A stretch of DNA of 33,687 nucleotides, from assembly GCF_000154845.1 (NCBI RefSeq), contig NZ_DS981451.1, forward strand, positions 1 to 33,687. The letters are read 5' to 3'. Position 1 is the stretch's first letter. Each line of letters begins with the position of its first letter. Positions 9,811 through 17,940 of the stretch are shown here, one piece after another. The notes beneath the pieces are model-generated. The model was not told the DNA's origin, searched no databases, and saw only the letters and a list, made by a program, of their open reading frames with translations. The translations under genes and the position numbers were made by a program. Origin of the DNA: Phocaeicola coprocola DSM 17136 (GTDB lineage: Bacteria; Bacteroidota; Bacteroidia; Bacteroidales; Bacteroidaceae).

Positions 9811-12090
9811 TTATTGTTGTACTCCCCATTTAGTAGGTTGATTGGTTGAGGTTATTTCAAGTGTTCCACCGGCAGCTATATCCTTATGTTCAAGGAATGG
9901 GATATTCAATTCCTGACCATTCAGCATAGCTGACTCGATATATTTGTTGTCTTTCGAATTATTCTTTGTAATAATTGTAAACGTTTTTGCTTCCGGCAGA
10001 TTAATTGTAACCTTATCGAATAAAGGACGGCCGATTGAATACACTGGTTTACCCGGGCAAACCTGGTAGAATCCCATTGCATTCAGAATATACCATGCCG
10101 ACATTTGTCCACAGTCTTCATTGCCTGAAAGTCCGTCGGGAGCATTGCGGTACTGTTCTTTCAACACACGGTCAATCAGTTCCTGTGTCTTCCATGGCTG
10201 GTTTACATAGTTATACATATGTATGATATGATGGCTCGGTTCATTACCGTGAGCATATTGTCCGATCAGTCCGCTTATGTCAGCCGAAACTGCATCACCC
10301 TCCAAACTAGAATCTGCAGTGAACAGCGAATCCAGTTTTCCGACAAATGCCTGCTCACCTCCCATTAATTCTACCAATCCTTCTATATCATGTGGAGTAA
10401 ACCAAGTCCATTGCCATGCATTTCCTTCACAATAATCATCACTTCGGTGGTTGGAAGCTCTCGGGCTAAACGGACTGCGCCATTCTCCCTTTGAGTCAAG
10501 TCCGCGCATGAAGCGTGTAGACGGATCAAAGTATAGTTCGTAAGCTTTAGCAAAGCGTGTATATTTTTCCTGATTCTTATAATCTCCTACTGCTTCGGCA
10601 AGTACCGAGATGCAATAGTCGTCGTAAGCATATTCCAGCGCCTTGGCAACTGATTCGTTTTCACGGTCACATGGGATGTATCCCAGTGTGTTTTTGTAAT
10701 ATTTAGCCATCGGCATCAGATGCGGCAACACCAATGCCGGACATTTTATACCGGTTGTATCATATTCGGCAGCACGCAGACAGGCATTGTATGCTTCTTG
10801 TAAGTCGAAATCAGCATAACCTTTGGTATACGCGTCGGCAATCAAAGATGCAGCATGATAGCCAATCATAGTTCCTGTATAGTTTGATGCCAGATCCCAC
10901 ATCGGGAATATACCACCTTCCTGATGTTTCTGCAGAAGTGAACGGATAAAGTCGTTGTTCAGTTGCGGGTCGATGATAGACAATAACGGATGCAGCGCAC
11001 GGAAAGTATCCCATAAAGAGAATACCGTATAAATCGGTTTGTCGGCATTGCCCTGATGTACCTTCAGATCCATTCCCCAGTAACGTCCGTCTACGTCTGT
11101 AAAGAGGTTCGGGCTGATTGCAGTATGATACATTGCTGTATAGAAAATACTGCGGTCTGTTTCATCTTGTGTGGTAATATCTATTTTAGACAGATAATTA
11201 TTCCATGCCTGACGTGCATTACTGCGTACCTGTTCGAATTCCCATGAAGGGATTTCAGCTTCCAGATTCTTTTTAGCTCCTTCTGTATCGACGGCAGAAA
11301 TACCCATTTTGACCATGACCTGCTCGTCCTTCTGGGTCTTGAAGCTCAACAAGACTTTGCAGCGGGGCTGTAGTCTTCCGTTCTGATCGGTCAATGTATC
11401 TCTTACTATCTGATAGGTAAACGGTTTGGAAAATTTTGCATAAAAGCTGATTTGCTGGTCGAAAGCCCAGTATTCTGTCAGTTTATATCCTTTGATTTCA
11501 GTATCACTGACAATGTCTACCTGCATATCCATATTTTTCTGATGCTGGATTGAGTAGTCCATATCAAGAATAAAGCCGGCTTCATTACTTGCAGGGAACG
11601 TATACCGGTGCAATGCGGCACGTTTGGTAGCAGTCAGTTCGGCCTTTACCTTATATCTGTCAAGAAAGACAGAATAGTATCCGGGTTCTGCAGTTTCATT
11701 CTTATGAGAGAATTCCGATGCATAAGGCAAAGTCTGACTGGAATAATCCTGAGGATCATAGGTCTGTTTTCCCACAGTCGGCATCAATAAGATGTCACCA
11801 TAATCTGCACAGCCTGTTCCACTGACATGCGTATGCGAGAAACCGTTTATTGTCGAATCTTCGTAATAATATCCGGAAGAAGCATCCCAACCGTCGATAC
11901 GAGTATCAGGACTAGGCTGAATCATACCGTTAGGAACTACGGGTCCGGGGAATGTATGACCATGTCCTCCCGTTCCGATAAGCGGATTGACGTATGCGGC
12001 ATAGTCTTTTTCCATGTTCTTCGTGGTACATGAAGTGATAGTCACTGCCATTCCCATGAAACATGCTATCGCACAGATCTTGATTTTCAT
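9811..12090 (-). CDS. GH92 alpha-mannosidase lipoprotein (copy 3)
   Basis: This 759-residue protein has a lipobox ending at Cys21 (MAVTITSC), so it is probably membrane anchored. GH92 features are AAYVNPLIGTGGHGHTFPG, YTVFSLWDTFRALHP, YCEGNAWQWTWFTPHD with acid Glu555, QYAHGNEPSHH and SGNEDCGQMSAWY with Asp659. Its position matches B. thetaiotaomicron BT3991, whose activity is towards alpha-1,3 and alpha-1,2 mannosides, but linkage is not readable here. It lies 31 bp after the FecR gene and 15 bp before copy 2, so the three form one operon headed by the anti-sigma factor. Confidence 0.95.
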   Translation of the reverse strand: MKIKICAIACFMGMAVTITSCTTKNMEKDYAAYVNPLIGTGGHGHTFPGPVVPNGMIQPSPDTRIDGWDASSGYYYEDSTINGFSHTHVSGTGCADYGDILLMPTVGKQTYDPQDYSSQTLPYASEFSHKNETAEPGYYSVFLDRYKVKAELTATKRAALHRYTFPASNEAGFILDMDYSIQHQKNMDMQVDIVSDTEIKGYKLTEYWAFDQQISFYAKFSKPFTYQIVRDTLTDQNGRLQPRCKVLLSFKTQKDEQVMVKMGISAVDTEGAKKNLEAEIPSWEFEQVRSNARQAWNNYLSKIDITTQDETDRSIFYTAMYHTAISPNLFTDVDGRYWGMDLKVHQGNADKPIYTVFSLWDTFRALHPLLSIIDPQLNNDFIRSLLQKHQEGGIFPMWDLASNYTGTMIGYHAASLIADAYTKGYADFDLQEAYNACLRAAEYDTTGIKCPALVLPHLMPMAKYYKNTLGYIPCDRENESVAKALEYAYDDYCISVLAEAVGDYKNQEKYTRFAKAYELYFDPSTRFMRGLDSKGEWRSPFSPRASNHRSDDYCEGNAWQWTWFTPHDIEGLVELMGGEQAFVGKLDSLFTADSSLEGDAVSADISGLIGQYAHGNEPSHHIIHMYNYVNQPWKTQELIDRVLKEQYRNAPDGLSGNEDCGQMSAWYILNAMGFYQVCPGKPVYSIGRPLFDKVTINLPEAKTFTIITKNNSKDNKYIESAMLNGQELNIPFLEHKDIAAGGTLEITSTNQPTKWGVQQ

Positions 12091-12121
12091 AATATTAAAT
12101 GATAAGAGTTAGTGATGATTT

Positions 12122-13117
12122 TTATTTTGAAGCTGATGATATAAATATGGTTTCCTGATGAATCTTATATTGCAGATAGATTGTATTTTGCAATATTCTT
12201 AAAACATCCTCTATAGAATCCTTTCTTTTTAACACTCCTGAATATGTAGTCGATGGACTGATGTCAGGCGACAAGATAATCTTAACTCCATAAACTTTCT
12301 CCAATACTTTAGCAATATCGAAAATATCCGCATTTTTGAAAGGTATCAGATTATTGTGCCATATAACATCCAGAGCAGCATTGGTTTCCGAAACTTTCAT
12401 CTGTTTGGTAACCGTGTTCAGTTCTACCTTCTGACCGGGTGACAACGTTATTGCTCCCTCATTGTTATTTCCACTGACTTTAATTTCTCCTTCTATAAGG
12501 GAAGTTTCTGCAATGCGACCGTTACTGGGGGTTTTAAAATTAAATTTTGTACCCAACACCTGTACGTTCATGGCAGAACTTTGTACAGTAAACGGTTTAT
12601 GCTTGTTTTTGGTTACTTCGAAATAAGCTTCTCCTGTGAGATGCAGTTCACGTTTCTCCTTGGTGAAGTGTTCGGGATATTTCAATATAGAATTTTCATT
12701 CAGCCATACCTTACTGTTATCCGGCAGCGTTATTTCCAATGTTTCTCCGTTAGTTGTCGAAGCAGTAATCCATTTTTCCTGTGAGTCGGCAACAAAATAC
12801 CATAATGTGAGTCCGGATATAGCCAGAATACTGGTGATTACCGCTGCATATTTCACCCAACGGTTGATTGTAGAGAAGAACCACTGATGGCTCTTCTCTA
12901 TTTCAATCCGTTCGTATAGTTTTTTCTCAGCTTTTCTGATTGCTAAGTCATTTTCCTTTTCAGAGTTGTTTCCCAAGTGATACAATTCTTCCCATCTGAA
13001 AAATTGTTCGGCATGTTCCTGCGACTCATTCACCCACTTTATGATGAGTAAGCGTTCTTCTTCCGAGCACTCGTTTTTAAAGAAGCGTATTATTGTATTA
13101 TAGTTTACTTTGTTCAT
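12122..13117 (-). CDS. FecR-type anti-sigma factor
   Basis: This 331-residue single-pass inner-membrane regulator controls an ECF sigma factor. It has an N-terminal cytoplasmic part (residues 1-85, with EERLLIIKWVN and W-rich HAEQFFRWEELY), one transmembrane helix at about 88-110 (VKYAAVITSILAISGLTLWY), and a periplasmic FecR domain at about 115-215 (LPDNSKVWLNENSILKYP, GEAYFEVTKNKHKPF, TKFNF). A C-terminal DUF4974-like region follows at about 255-325 (IWHNNLIPFKNADIFDIAKVL). In SusCD systems such proteins receive a signal from the TonB-dependent receptor and release the sigma factor. Here the sigma gene is not adjacent: it is divergent, with a GH92 gene between. A -7 box lies just upstream. 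Confidence 0.93.
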   Translation of the reverse strand: MNKVNYNTIIRFFKNECSEEERLLIIKWVNESQEHAEQFFRWEELYHLGNNSEKENDLAIRKAEKKLYERIEIEKSHQWFFSTINRWVKYAAVITSILAISGLTLWYFVADSQEKWITASTTNGETLEITLPDNSKVWLNENSILKYPEHFTKEKRELHLTGEAYFEVTKNKHKPFTVQSSAMNVQVLGTKFNFKTPSNGRIAETSLIEGEIKVSGNNNEGAITLSPGQKVELNTVTKQMKVSETNAALDVIWHNNLIPFKNADIFDIAKVLEKVYGVKIILSPDISPSTTYSGVLKRKDSIEDVLRILQNTIYLQYKIHQETIFISSASK

Positions 13118-13138
13118 CTCTTTACCTTACTTCCTGTT

Positions 13139-13146
13139 CAAAGATA
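13139..13146 (-). promoter_or_regulatory. Candidate -7 box for the FecR-GH92-GH92 operon
   Basis: CAAAGATA reads TATCTTTG on the minus strand, an exact TAnnTTTG match. The predicted start near 13132 leaves about 15 nt before the FecR ATG. It gives the anti-sigma operon its own housekeeping-type promoter. The -33 element is not clear. Confidence 0.45.
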
Positions 13147-13184
13147 ATAACAATTAGCGAAATAAAAACACTTACTCTTGTCGT

Positions 13185-13203
13185 AAAAAACATTTTGATG
13201 TTT
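13185..13203 (-). terminator. Weak hairpin after GH92 copy 4
   Basis: On the minus strand AAACAT (13203-13198) pairs with ATGTTT (13193-13188) around a CAAA loop, and further T follow. The stem is short and AT-rich. Some read-through into the FecR gene is likely, so GH92 copy 4 may be partly joined to that operon. Confidence 0.35.
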
Positions 13204-13210
13204 AAAAATA

Positions 13211-15433
13211 TTATTTGTACCAGATATATCCCGGTTTGTTGCCCATTTTTATTTCTAAAGTGGCTCCTTCCATGATTTGCTGATGAGTGATATAACTCTT
13301 GTCATAAGCCACTCCATTCAACTTTATCGATTGGATATAGCAGTTTTCACGACTGGCATTTTCTGCGATGACTGTAAAAGTCTTTCCGTTATTCAGGTGC
13401 AACTGTACTTTCGGGAATGCCGGGCTTCCTATTTCATACATGCCCGATACCGGATTAACCGGATAGAATCCCATTGCGCTGAATACATACCATGCCGACA
13501 TCTGTCCGCAGTCCTCGTTACCGCAGAGTCCTGCCGGTGTATTGGTGTACAGTTCGTGAGTTATCTGGCTGATGTATTGCTGTCCCTTCCACGGCTGTCC
13601 GGCTGCATTATATAAATAAGCAACATGGTGACTCGGTTCGTTGCCGTGTGCATACTGTCCTATCATTCCTGTACTGAAAATCGGAAGTTCGTCCTTGTCG
13701 GTAGGATGGAACGTAAACATGCTGTCCAGTTTCTGGGCAAAACGATCTTTTCCTCCGGTCAGTTCAATCAGACCGTTCACATCATGCTGTACCGACCAGA
13801 AATACTGCCATCCGTTACTTTCACAGATATGCGGCGTATATTCGTCAGCCTTGAAGTTTTCGATGAAGTTACCTTTCATGTCGCGCGGCTGCATAAATGA
13901 AGTAGCCGGATTATATACATTCTTATAGTTCGCTGCACGAGTATAAAACTGCTTGGCGATATCTTCCTTGCCCATCTTCTTTGCCATTTCGGCTATACAA
14001 TAGTCGTTGAAAGCATATTCAAGTGTTTTAGAAAGCGACCAGTTCTCATTATTATACTGATCGTGCAGGTCGTAAGGAATATAGCCTTTTTCCTTGTACA
14101 CTCCTATGCCACGATATTCATCGATGTTAGCCGTTGCCACACAGGCAGCCAGTGCTTTTTCTGCGTCAAAGTCGCCGATACCTTTCTGGTAAGCATCTAC
14201 GATCACCGGTACGGCATGGTAACCAATCATCATGTCCGTTTCACTTCCATAGAAATTCCATACCGGCAAGCGTCCGTTCTGTTCGTAAAATGCCAGGAAC
14301 GATTTAACCATATCGTTGGTGCGCTCAGGCTGCGTATAAGTAAACAACGGATGCGATGCACGGTAAGTATCCCATAACGAGAATGTACTATAGTTTGTCC
14401 ATCCGTCGGCATGATGCACCTGTTTGTCTGGGCCATAATAAGAGCCGTCTACATCACTATATATAGTAGGAGCCAGCATACTGTGATACAAAGCCGTGTA
14501 GAAAACAGTCTTTTCATCCTTGTCGGGAGTATCTATCTGTATCTTGGCAAGTTCTTTGTTCCACATATCTTTAGCCTTTTCCAGATATGTATCGAAGTTA
14601 TTGTCGGGTGCTTCAGCCTGCAAGTTCTTGGCAGCTCCTTCCATGCTTACTCCCGAGATAGCAGTTGCCAGTGTGATCTGCTCATTTTCTTCAGTTGTGT
14701 AATCGAAGCGGGCGATAACTCCAGTTCCGATGCGCTTGCCGTCTTTTTCGATAGCCGTAGAGTCAATTGTCATTGCATTGAACGGACGCGAGAAACGGGT
14801 ACAGAAATAAATCTTCTGTCCGCGTGCCCAGCCGTCTGAATAGCGATATCCCCTGATAGTAACCGAGTCGACAGCTTCGATATGAGAATCTTGTGTCGCA
14901 TCCCAGTTCATAGCCTTTGACAGGTTCAGGAAGATAGCTGCTTCGGCTTTCGGGAATGTATAACGCTGGATGCCGCAACGCTCTGTAGCAGTCAGTTCCA
15001 CATTGATATTATAATCGTCCAACTTTACCTGATAATATCCGGCATAAGCACTTTCGTTGGCATGTGAAAATTTAGAATGAATACCCAGCGGAGCTTCAGC
15101 TTCTTTATACGGAAGCGTAACCGGCATGAACGAAACGTCGTAAAGATCGCCCGCGCCTGTACCCGAGAGATGCGTATGGCTGAATCCGGCAATCGTACTG
15201 TCCGGATAGAAATATCCGGAAATTCTGTCCCATCCAGGCAATCCATTGTCAGGACTGAGCTGCACCATTCCAAAGGGAACCTGAGCACCCGGATAAGTAT
15301 TTCCTGTAAAGTCAGTTCCGATAAACGGATTGACGTATTGAGTGTAATCTTCTGTCATGTTCGAAGATTGGTTCGGTGATGTACATGCGGCAAATGCCAG
15401 AACTGCGTAAAGTGGAATTGTCTTCAATCTCAT
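13211..15433 (-). CDS. GH92 alpha-mannosidase lipoprotein (copy 4)
   Basis: The start is set at ATG 15433 because it yields a lipoprotein signal (MRLKTIPLYAVLAFAAC, Cys17). The longer open frame has no ATG at its end and would run into the sigma promoter. The mature length of about 740 residues is normal for GH92. Landmarks are TQYVNPFIGTDFTGNTYPG, YSTFSLWDTYRASHP, ICESNGWQYFWSVQHDV with acid Glu538 (ESNGW where the other copies have EGN), QYAHGNEPSHH and CGNEDCGQMSAWY with Asp641. It is divergent from the ECF sigma gene across a 114-bp gap and lies upstream of FecR. B. thetaiotaomicron has a comparable GH92 beside its sigma gene (BT3994), as I recall. Confidence 0.95.
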   Translation of the reverse strand: MRLKTIPLYAVLAFAACTSPNQSSNMTEDYTQYVNPFIGTDFTGNTYPGAQVPFGMVQLSPDNGLPGWDRISGYFYPDSTIAGFSHTHLSGTGAGDLYDVSFMPVTLPYKEAEAPLGIHSKFSHANESAYAGYYQVKLDDYNINVELTATERCGIQRYTFPKAEAAIFLNLSKAMNWDATQDSHIEAVDSVTIRGYRYSDGWARGQKIYFCTRFSRPFNAMTIDSTAIEKDGKRIGTGVIARFDYTTEENEQITLATAISGVSMEGAAKNLQAEAPDNNFDTYLEKAKDMWNKELAKIQIDTPDKDEKTVFYTALYHSMLAPTIYSDVDGSYYGPDKQVHHADGWTNYSTFSLWDTYRASHPLFTYTQPERTNDMVKSFLAFYEQNGRLPVWNFYGSETDMMIGYHAVPVIVDAYQKGIGDFDAEKALAACVATANIDEYRGIGVYKEKGYIPYDLHDQYNNENWSLSKTLEYAFNDYCIAEMAKKMGKEDIAKQFYTRAANYKNVYNPATSFMQPRDMKGNFIENFKADEYTPHICESNGWQYFWSVQHDVNGLIELTGGKDRFAQKLDSMFTFHPTDKDELPIFSTGMIGQYAHGNEPSHHVAYLYNAAGQPWKGQQYISQITHELYTNTPAGLCGNEDCGQMSAWYVFSAMGFYPVNPVSGMYEIGSPAFPKVQLHLNNGKTFTVIAENASRENCYIQSIKLNGVAYDKSYITHQQIMEGATLEIKMGNKPGYIWYK

Positions 15434-15490
15434 AATATTAGTATTTGATTTGTAAATATAACAAGAAATAAGAGAAAAACACTTATTTCG

Positions 15491-15521
15491 TTGGTTCATT
15501 TCTCTCAAATCGTTACATTTG
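15491..15521 (+). promoter_or_regulatory. Promoter of the ECF sigma gene
   Basis: TACATTTG at 15514-15521 is an exact -7 box, and TTG at 15491-15493 sits 20 nt upstream as a -33 element. Transcription would start near 15528, 20 nt before the ATG. The same 114-bp gap must hold the promoter for the divergent GH92 copy 4, for which no standard box is seen. That makes GH92 copy 4 a candidate for control by the encoded sigma factor. Confidence 0.55.
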
Positions 15522-15547
15522 CCCACAGATTAGCCTTGAAATACTAG

Positions 15548-16096
15548 ATGAGAGGAAATTTTGAAGATACATATAAAGCTTTATTTCGACGCTACTATGC
15601 CGGACTTCTGTTTTATGCAACTCGCCTTGTAGGAGAGGATGATGCAGAAGATATAGTTCAAGATGTATTTGTCGAAATATGGAGAAGGCAGGATTCTGTA
15701 GAATTTGGCGAGCAGATTCAGGCCTTTCTTTACAGGTCTATCTATACCAAGGCAATCAATCTGTTGAAACATAAGGCCGTAGCCGAAAACTACAGTGCTG
15801 CCGAAATAGAGTTCTATCAGAAAAGAACTGAATACTATCAGCCCGATCATTCGGAGGTTATCAAGCGGATAGAGAACCGCGAACTGCGTTCGGAAATCAG
15901 GCAGGCAATAGACGAACTTCCTGATAAGTGTAAAGAAGTATTTAAGCTCAGCTACCTGCACGACATGAAGAATAAGGATATAGCCGATGTGATGGGTATT
16001 TCCTTGCGTACGGTAGAAGCACACATGTATAAGGCATTGAAAATTTTACGCGAGAAATTGAGTTATCTGCGCATGATTCTTTTGTTTTGGTTGTAA
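15548..16096 (+). CDS. ECF-type RNA polymerase sigma-70 factor
   Basis: This 182-residue protein has the size and two-domain plan of extracytoplasmic-function sigma factors. Region 2 spans about residues 8-75 (FRRYYAGLLFYATRLVGEDDAEDIVQDVFVEIW, the core-binding and -10 helices). Region 4 spans about 115-170 (AIDELPDKCKEVFKLSYLHDMKNKDIADVMGISLRTVEAHMYKALK, a helix-turn-helix). The DAEDIVQDVF stretch is typical of Bacteroidales members paired with FecR proteins. It is the probable partner of the anti-sigma at 12122-13117 and of the GH92 genes. It faces away from all of them, so it is not in an operon with its regulator. Confidence 0.95.
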   Translation: MRGNFEDTYKALFRRYYAGLLFYATRLVGEDDAEDIVQDVFVEIWRRQDSVEFGEQIQAFLYRSIYTKAINLLKHKAVAENYSAAEIEFYQKRTEYYQPDHSEVIKRIENRELRSEIRQAIDELPDKCKEVFKLSYLHDMKNKDIADVMGISLRTVEAHMYKALKILREKLSYLRMILLFWL

Positions 16097-16299
16097 AAAA
16101 GGCTCGCAAGAATATTGTGGATAGCCACTCTAATTGTTTACAAAGCATTATAAGTATTACGTGCTATCTTTATGACGCGACGGAGAGATATGTCGTACGC
16201 TGTATAAGATAGATGAACTCCCTATAGGTCTTATGTTTGAATTTAATCTATAAAATTGACATTGCAATAACTCTATATAAGTTAAAACTTGCTTGGAAA
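16097..16299. other. Intergenic gap between convergent sigma and aspartokinase-like genes
   Basis: No gene or clear U-tailed terminator is seen. CTATCTT (16164-16170) pairs with AAGATAG (16206-16212) and an inner GCGAC/GTCG pair adds to a hairpin of about 50 nt. No U-run follows on either strand. Confidence 0.4.
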
Positions 16300-17670
16300 T
16301 CAGATGATAAAAGCGTTATACTCTTCACTGAACGAATGCGAGCCGTTTTCGTGTGTGAAGTCGGTTCCGAGGAAATGATCGGATAACGTACAGAGAGCGT
16401 GTTTGCAGTCACTCTGCCGGATGGCTATCGATACGCAATGATTGTCATTCCCGTACGAAATCATCAGGATAGGTATGTCGTGCAGCAATTCGATGATACG
16501 GCTGCTTGCATCCGAATCTCCCCAGTTCAGTTTTCCGAGTATGCTGATAGTGGCAATATTGTTTTCCGTGATTAATTCGGCAAATCCTGACAGCTCACGG
16601 CGGAGCAGGCTCAGGGTTTCTGTATCTGTTTCTATCGCCATCGAAATGTTGGTGCTGGATGATGTCATCAGATAAATGGATACCTTGTACTTCGCAAAGA
16701 CAGTAAGTGTTTTCTCCAGAAAGCGGAAGGAAGAAACGCCTCCCGATGAATGCAGTCGGATGTAGGTTATGTGTTTCCGGGCTGTGATGGCTTTTACGGT
16801 ATGCGTTTCTTCTTGTATCTCACTGACGAGGCGGATGATGCGGCCTTGTCCGTTTATCAGCCGGATACTAATCTGATATTGATGGGCAAGCGAGAGGCTG
16901 CGGGGTGACACCAGAAGAACGCCGGCATTGATGAGGCTCTCGGCTTCTTCGAAGGAGAACATCGTGTCGTTGCTTTCTTCCGGCTTTTGATTGTCGTTCG
17001 GGATGTATATTTCTTTTGCCTGTATCCGTTGTACGAGTTCTTGAGCACGGAAAGCGATGGCCAGATACATGGCATAAGCGCAACTGTCACCTTTGGCGAT
17101 ATATTCTACTTCACCGTAAGCACTCTGGCATACAAGCGACTGGGTGACATAGACTGCGGCTTGTGCTGTTTGCGCAAAAGCTTGTGCCTGCTGGCAGATT
17201 GTTTCTAAATCAGGTTTTCCGTCAGCATCCAGGTGCATCAGTGTGGCAGTATCTGCTACAGTGGCATCAATGTGTCGGCTTTTTAAATAGGCGGCTACCA
17301 GTGCCGAAGAAATGTATTCTCCCGAAATGAGTAATTTGCGTTCGTCGGACTGGCTGAACGTGCTGTTTGCCAGTTGCCGGATATGCTGAAAATTGGATGT
17401 GATCTGTGTTTGGGCAAACTCAAAGGCAGAATCATGATCGGGCAGGAATCCGGAAACAGTTTCCATGCAGTGCTTTTCCAGATGCAGGATGGCTTGTGAA
17501 GCCTTTTCCTGTTCGGCACGGAACAAATGAATGGAAATTTCTTGAAGACTGCGTTTGATTCGGTCGAAAGCAGGAACGATTATAAGTAAGGGAGCTTCTG
17601 TACAGATGTAATCAGACATCTGCATGATGTCTTCAAGATGGGTTATTGTTCCTAAATTACAAACTTTCAT
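16300..17670 (-). CDS. Aspartokinase-like protein with degenerate kinase motifs
   Basis: This 456-residue protein has the length and order of an aspartate kinase (amino-acid kinase domain about 1-285, tandem ACT domains about 290-445). The residues that define the active enzyme are altered. The N-terminal KFGGT/S loop is replaced by CNLGTIT, and the hxLSAxxxTT loop by IIVPAFDRIKRSL. The RGGSD nucleotide-binding motif is AKGDSCAYA (192-200), and the catalytic-site GFIG segment is SLVCQSAYGE. A GE dipeptide in ISGEYISSALVAAYL (115-129) is kept. It is therefore most likely a pseudoenzyme, perhaps a ligand sensor using its ACT domains. It is divergent from the biotin leader across about 270 bp. 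It could still be an active kinase of unusual type. Confidence 0.75.
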   Translation of the reverse strand: MKVCNLGTITHLEDIMQMSDYICTEAPLLIIVPAFDRIKRSLQEISIHLFRAEQEKASQAILHLEKHCMETVSGFLPDHDSAFEFAQTQITSNFQHIRQLANSTFSQSDERKLLISGEYISSALVAAYLKSRHIDATVADTATLMHLDADGKPDLETICQQAQAFAQTAQAAVYVTQSLVCQSAYGEVEYIAKGDSCAYAMYLAIAFRAQELVQRIQAKEIYIPNDNQKPEESNDTMFSFEEAESLINAGVLLVSPRSLSLAHQYQISIRLINGQGRIIRLVSEIQEETHTVKAITARKHITYIRLHSSGGVSSFRFLEKTLTVFAKYKVSIYLMTSSSTNISMAIETDTETLSLLRRELSGFAELITENNIATISILGKLNWGDSDASSRIIELLHDIPILMISYGNDNHCVSIAIRQSDCKHALCTLSDHFLGTDFTHENGSHSFSEEYNAFII

Positions 17671-17940
17671 TTTTCTCTTTTTGAGTTAAGTGTTTGGTTA
17701 TTACGCCGTTTTGTTAGCCTTTTTATCTCGTTTTTTTAAGAAAGCCTTTTTACAAAGTGTAAAGATACATATTTTTATGAAACCGTATTCTTTTATGAAA
17801 CTTTTGTGATGAAAGATAATTAAAATAAGAAAAACGGTTTGAAGAAGGCTTAAAAATGTCCTGTCGCAATGAGTTTATCCGATTTTTTAAGCCGGCTTTC
17901 GGTTTTTTCTCTATATTTGCAGCCGTCTGAATAAAACCAT
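17671..17940. promoter_or_regulatory. Divergent regulatory region of the aspartokinase-like gene and biotin operon
   Basis: No gene is seen. It contains a palindrome TTTACA-AAG-TGTAAA at 17749-17763. TTTTATGAAAC is repeated at 17773-17783 and 17791-17801 (period 18). The -7 box of the biotin leader lies at 17912. The palindrome and repeats are candidate operators for one or both genes, but their half-sites are not in the order of the known BirA operator. Confidence 0.4.
17912..17919 (+). promoter_or_regulatory. -7 box of the biotin leader/operon
   Basis: TATATTTG is an exact TAnnTTTG match. Transcription would begin near 17926, about 15 nt before the ATG of the leader ORF, the same short spacing seen for the FecR and sigma genes. 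That places the whole leader ORF and the hairpin before bioB in the transcript. Confidence 0.5.

Noticed and set aside
15434..15526. N-terminal extension of GH92 copy 4 to position 15526
   Set aside because: The extended frame begins with GTG, covers the sigma promoter, and would destroy the lipoprotein signal that starts at ATG 15433.
17749..17763. Palindrome TTTACA-AAG-TGTAAA as a BirA operator
   Set aside because: The half-sites are in the opposite order and far closer than in the known TTGTAAAC-N14-16-GTTTACAA operator, so I list it only as an unassigned palindrome.
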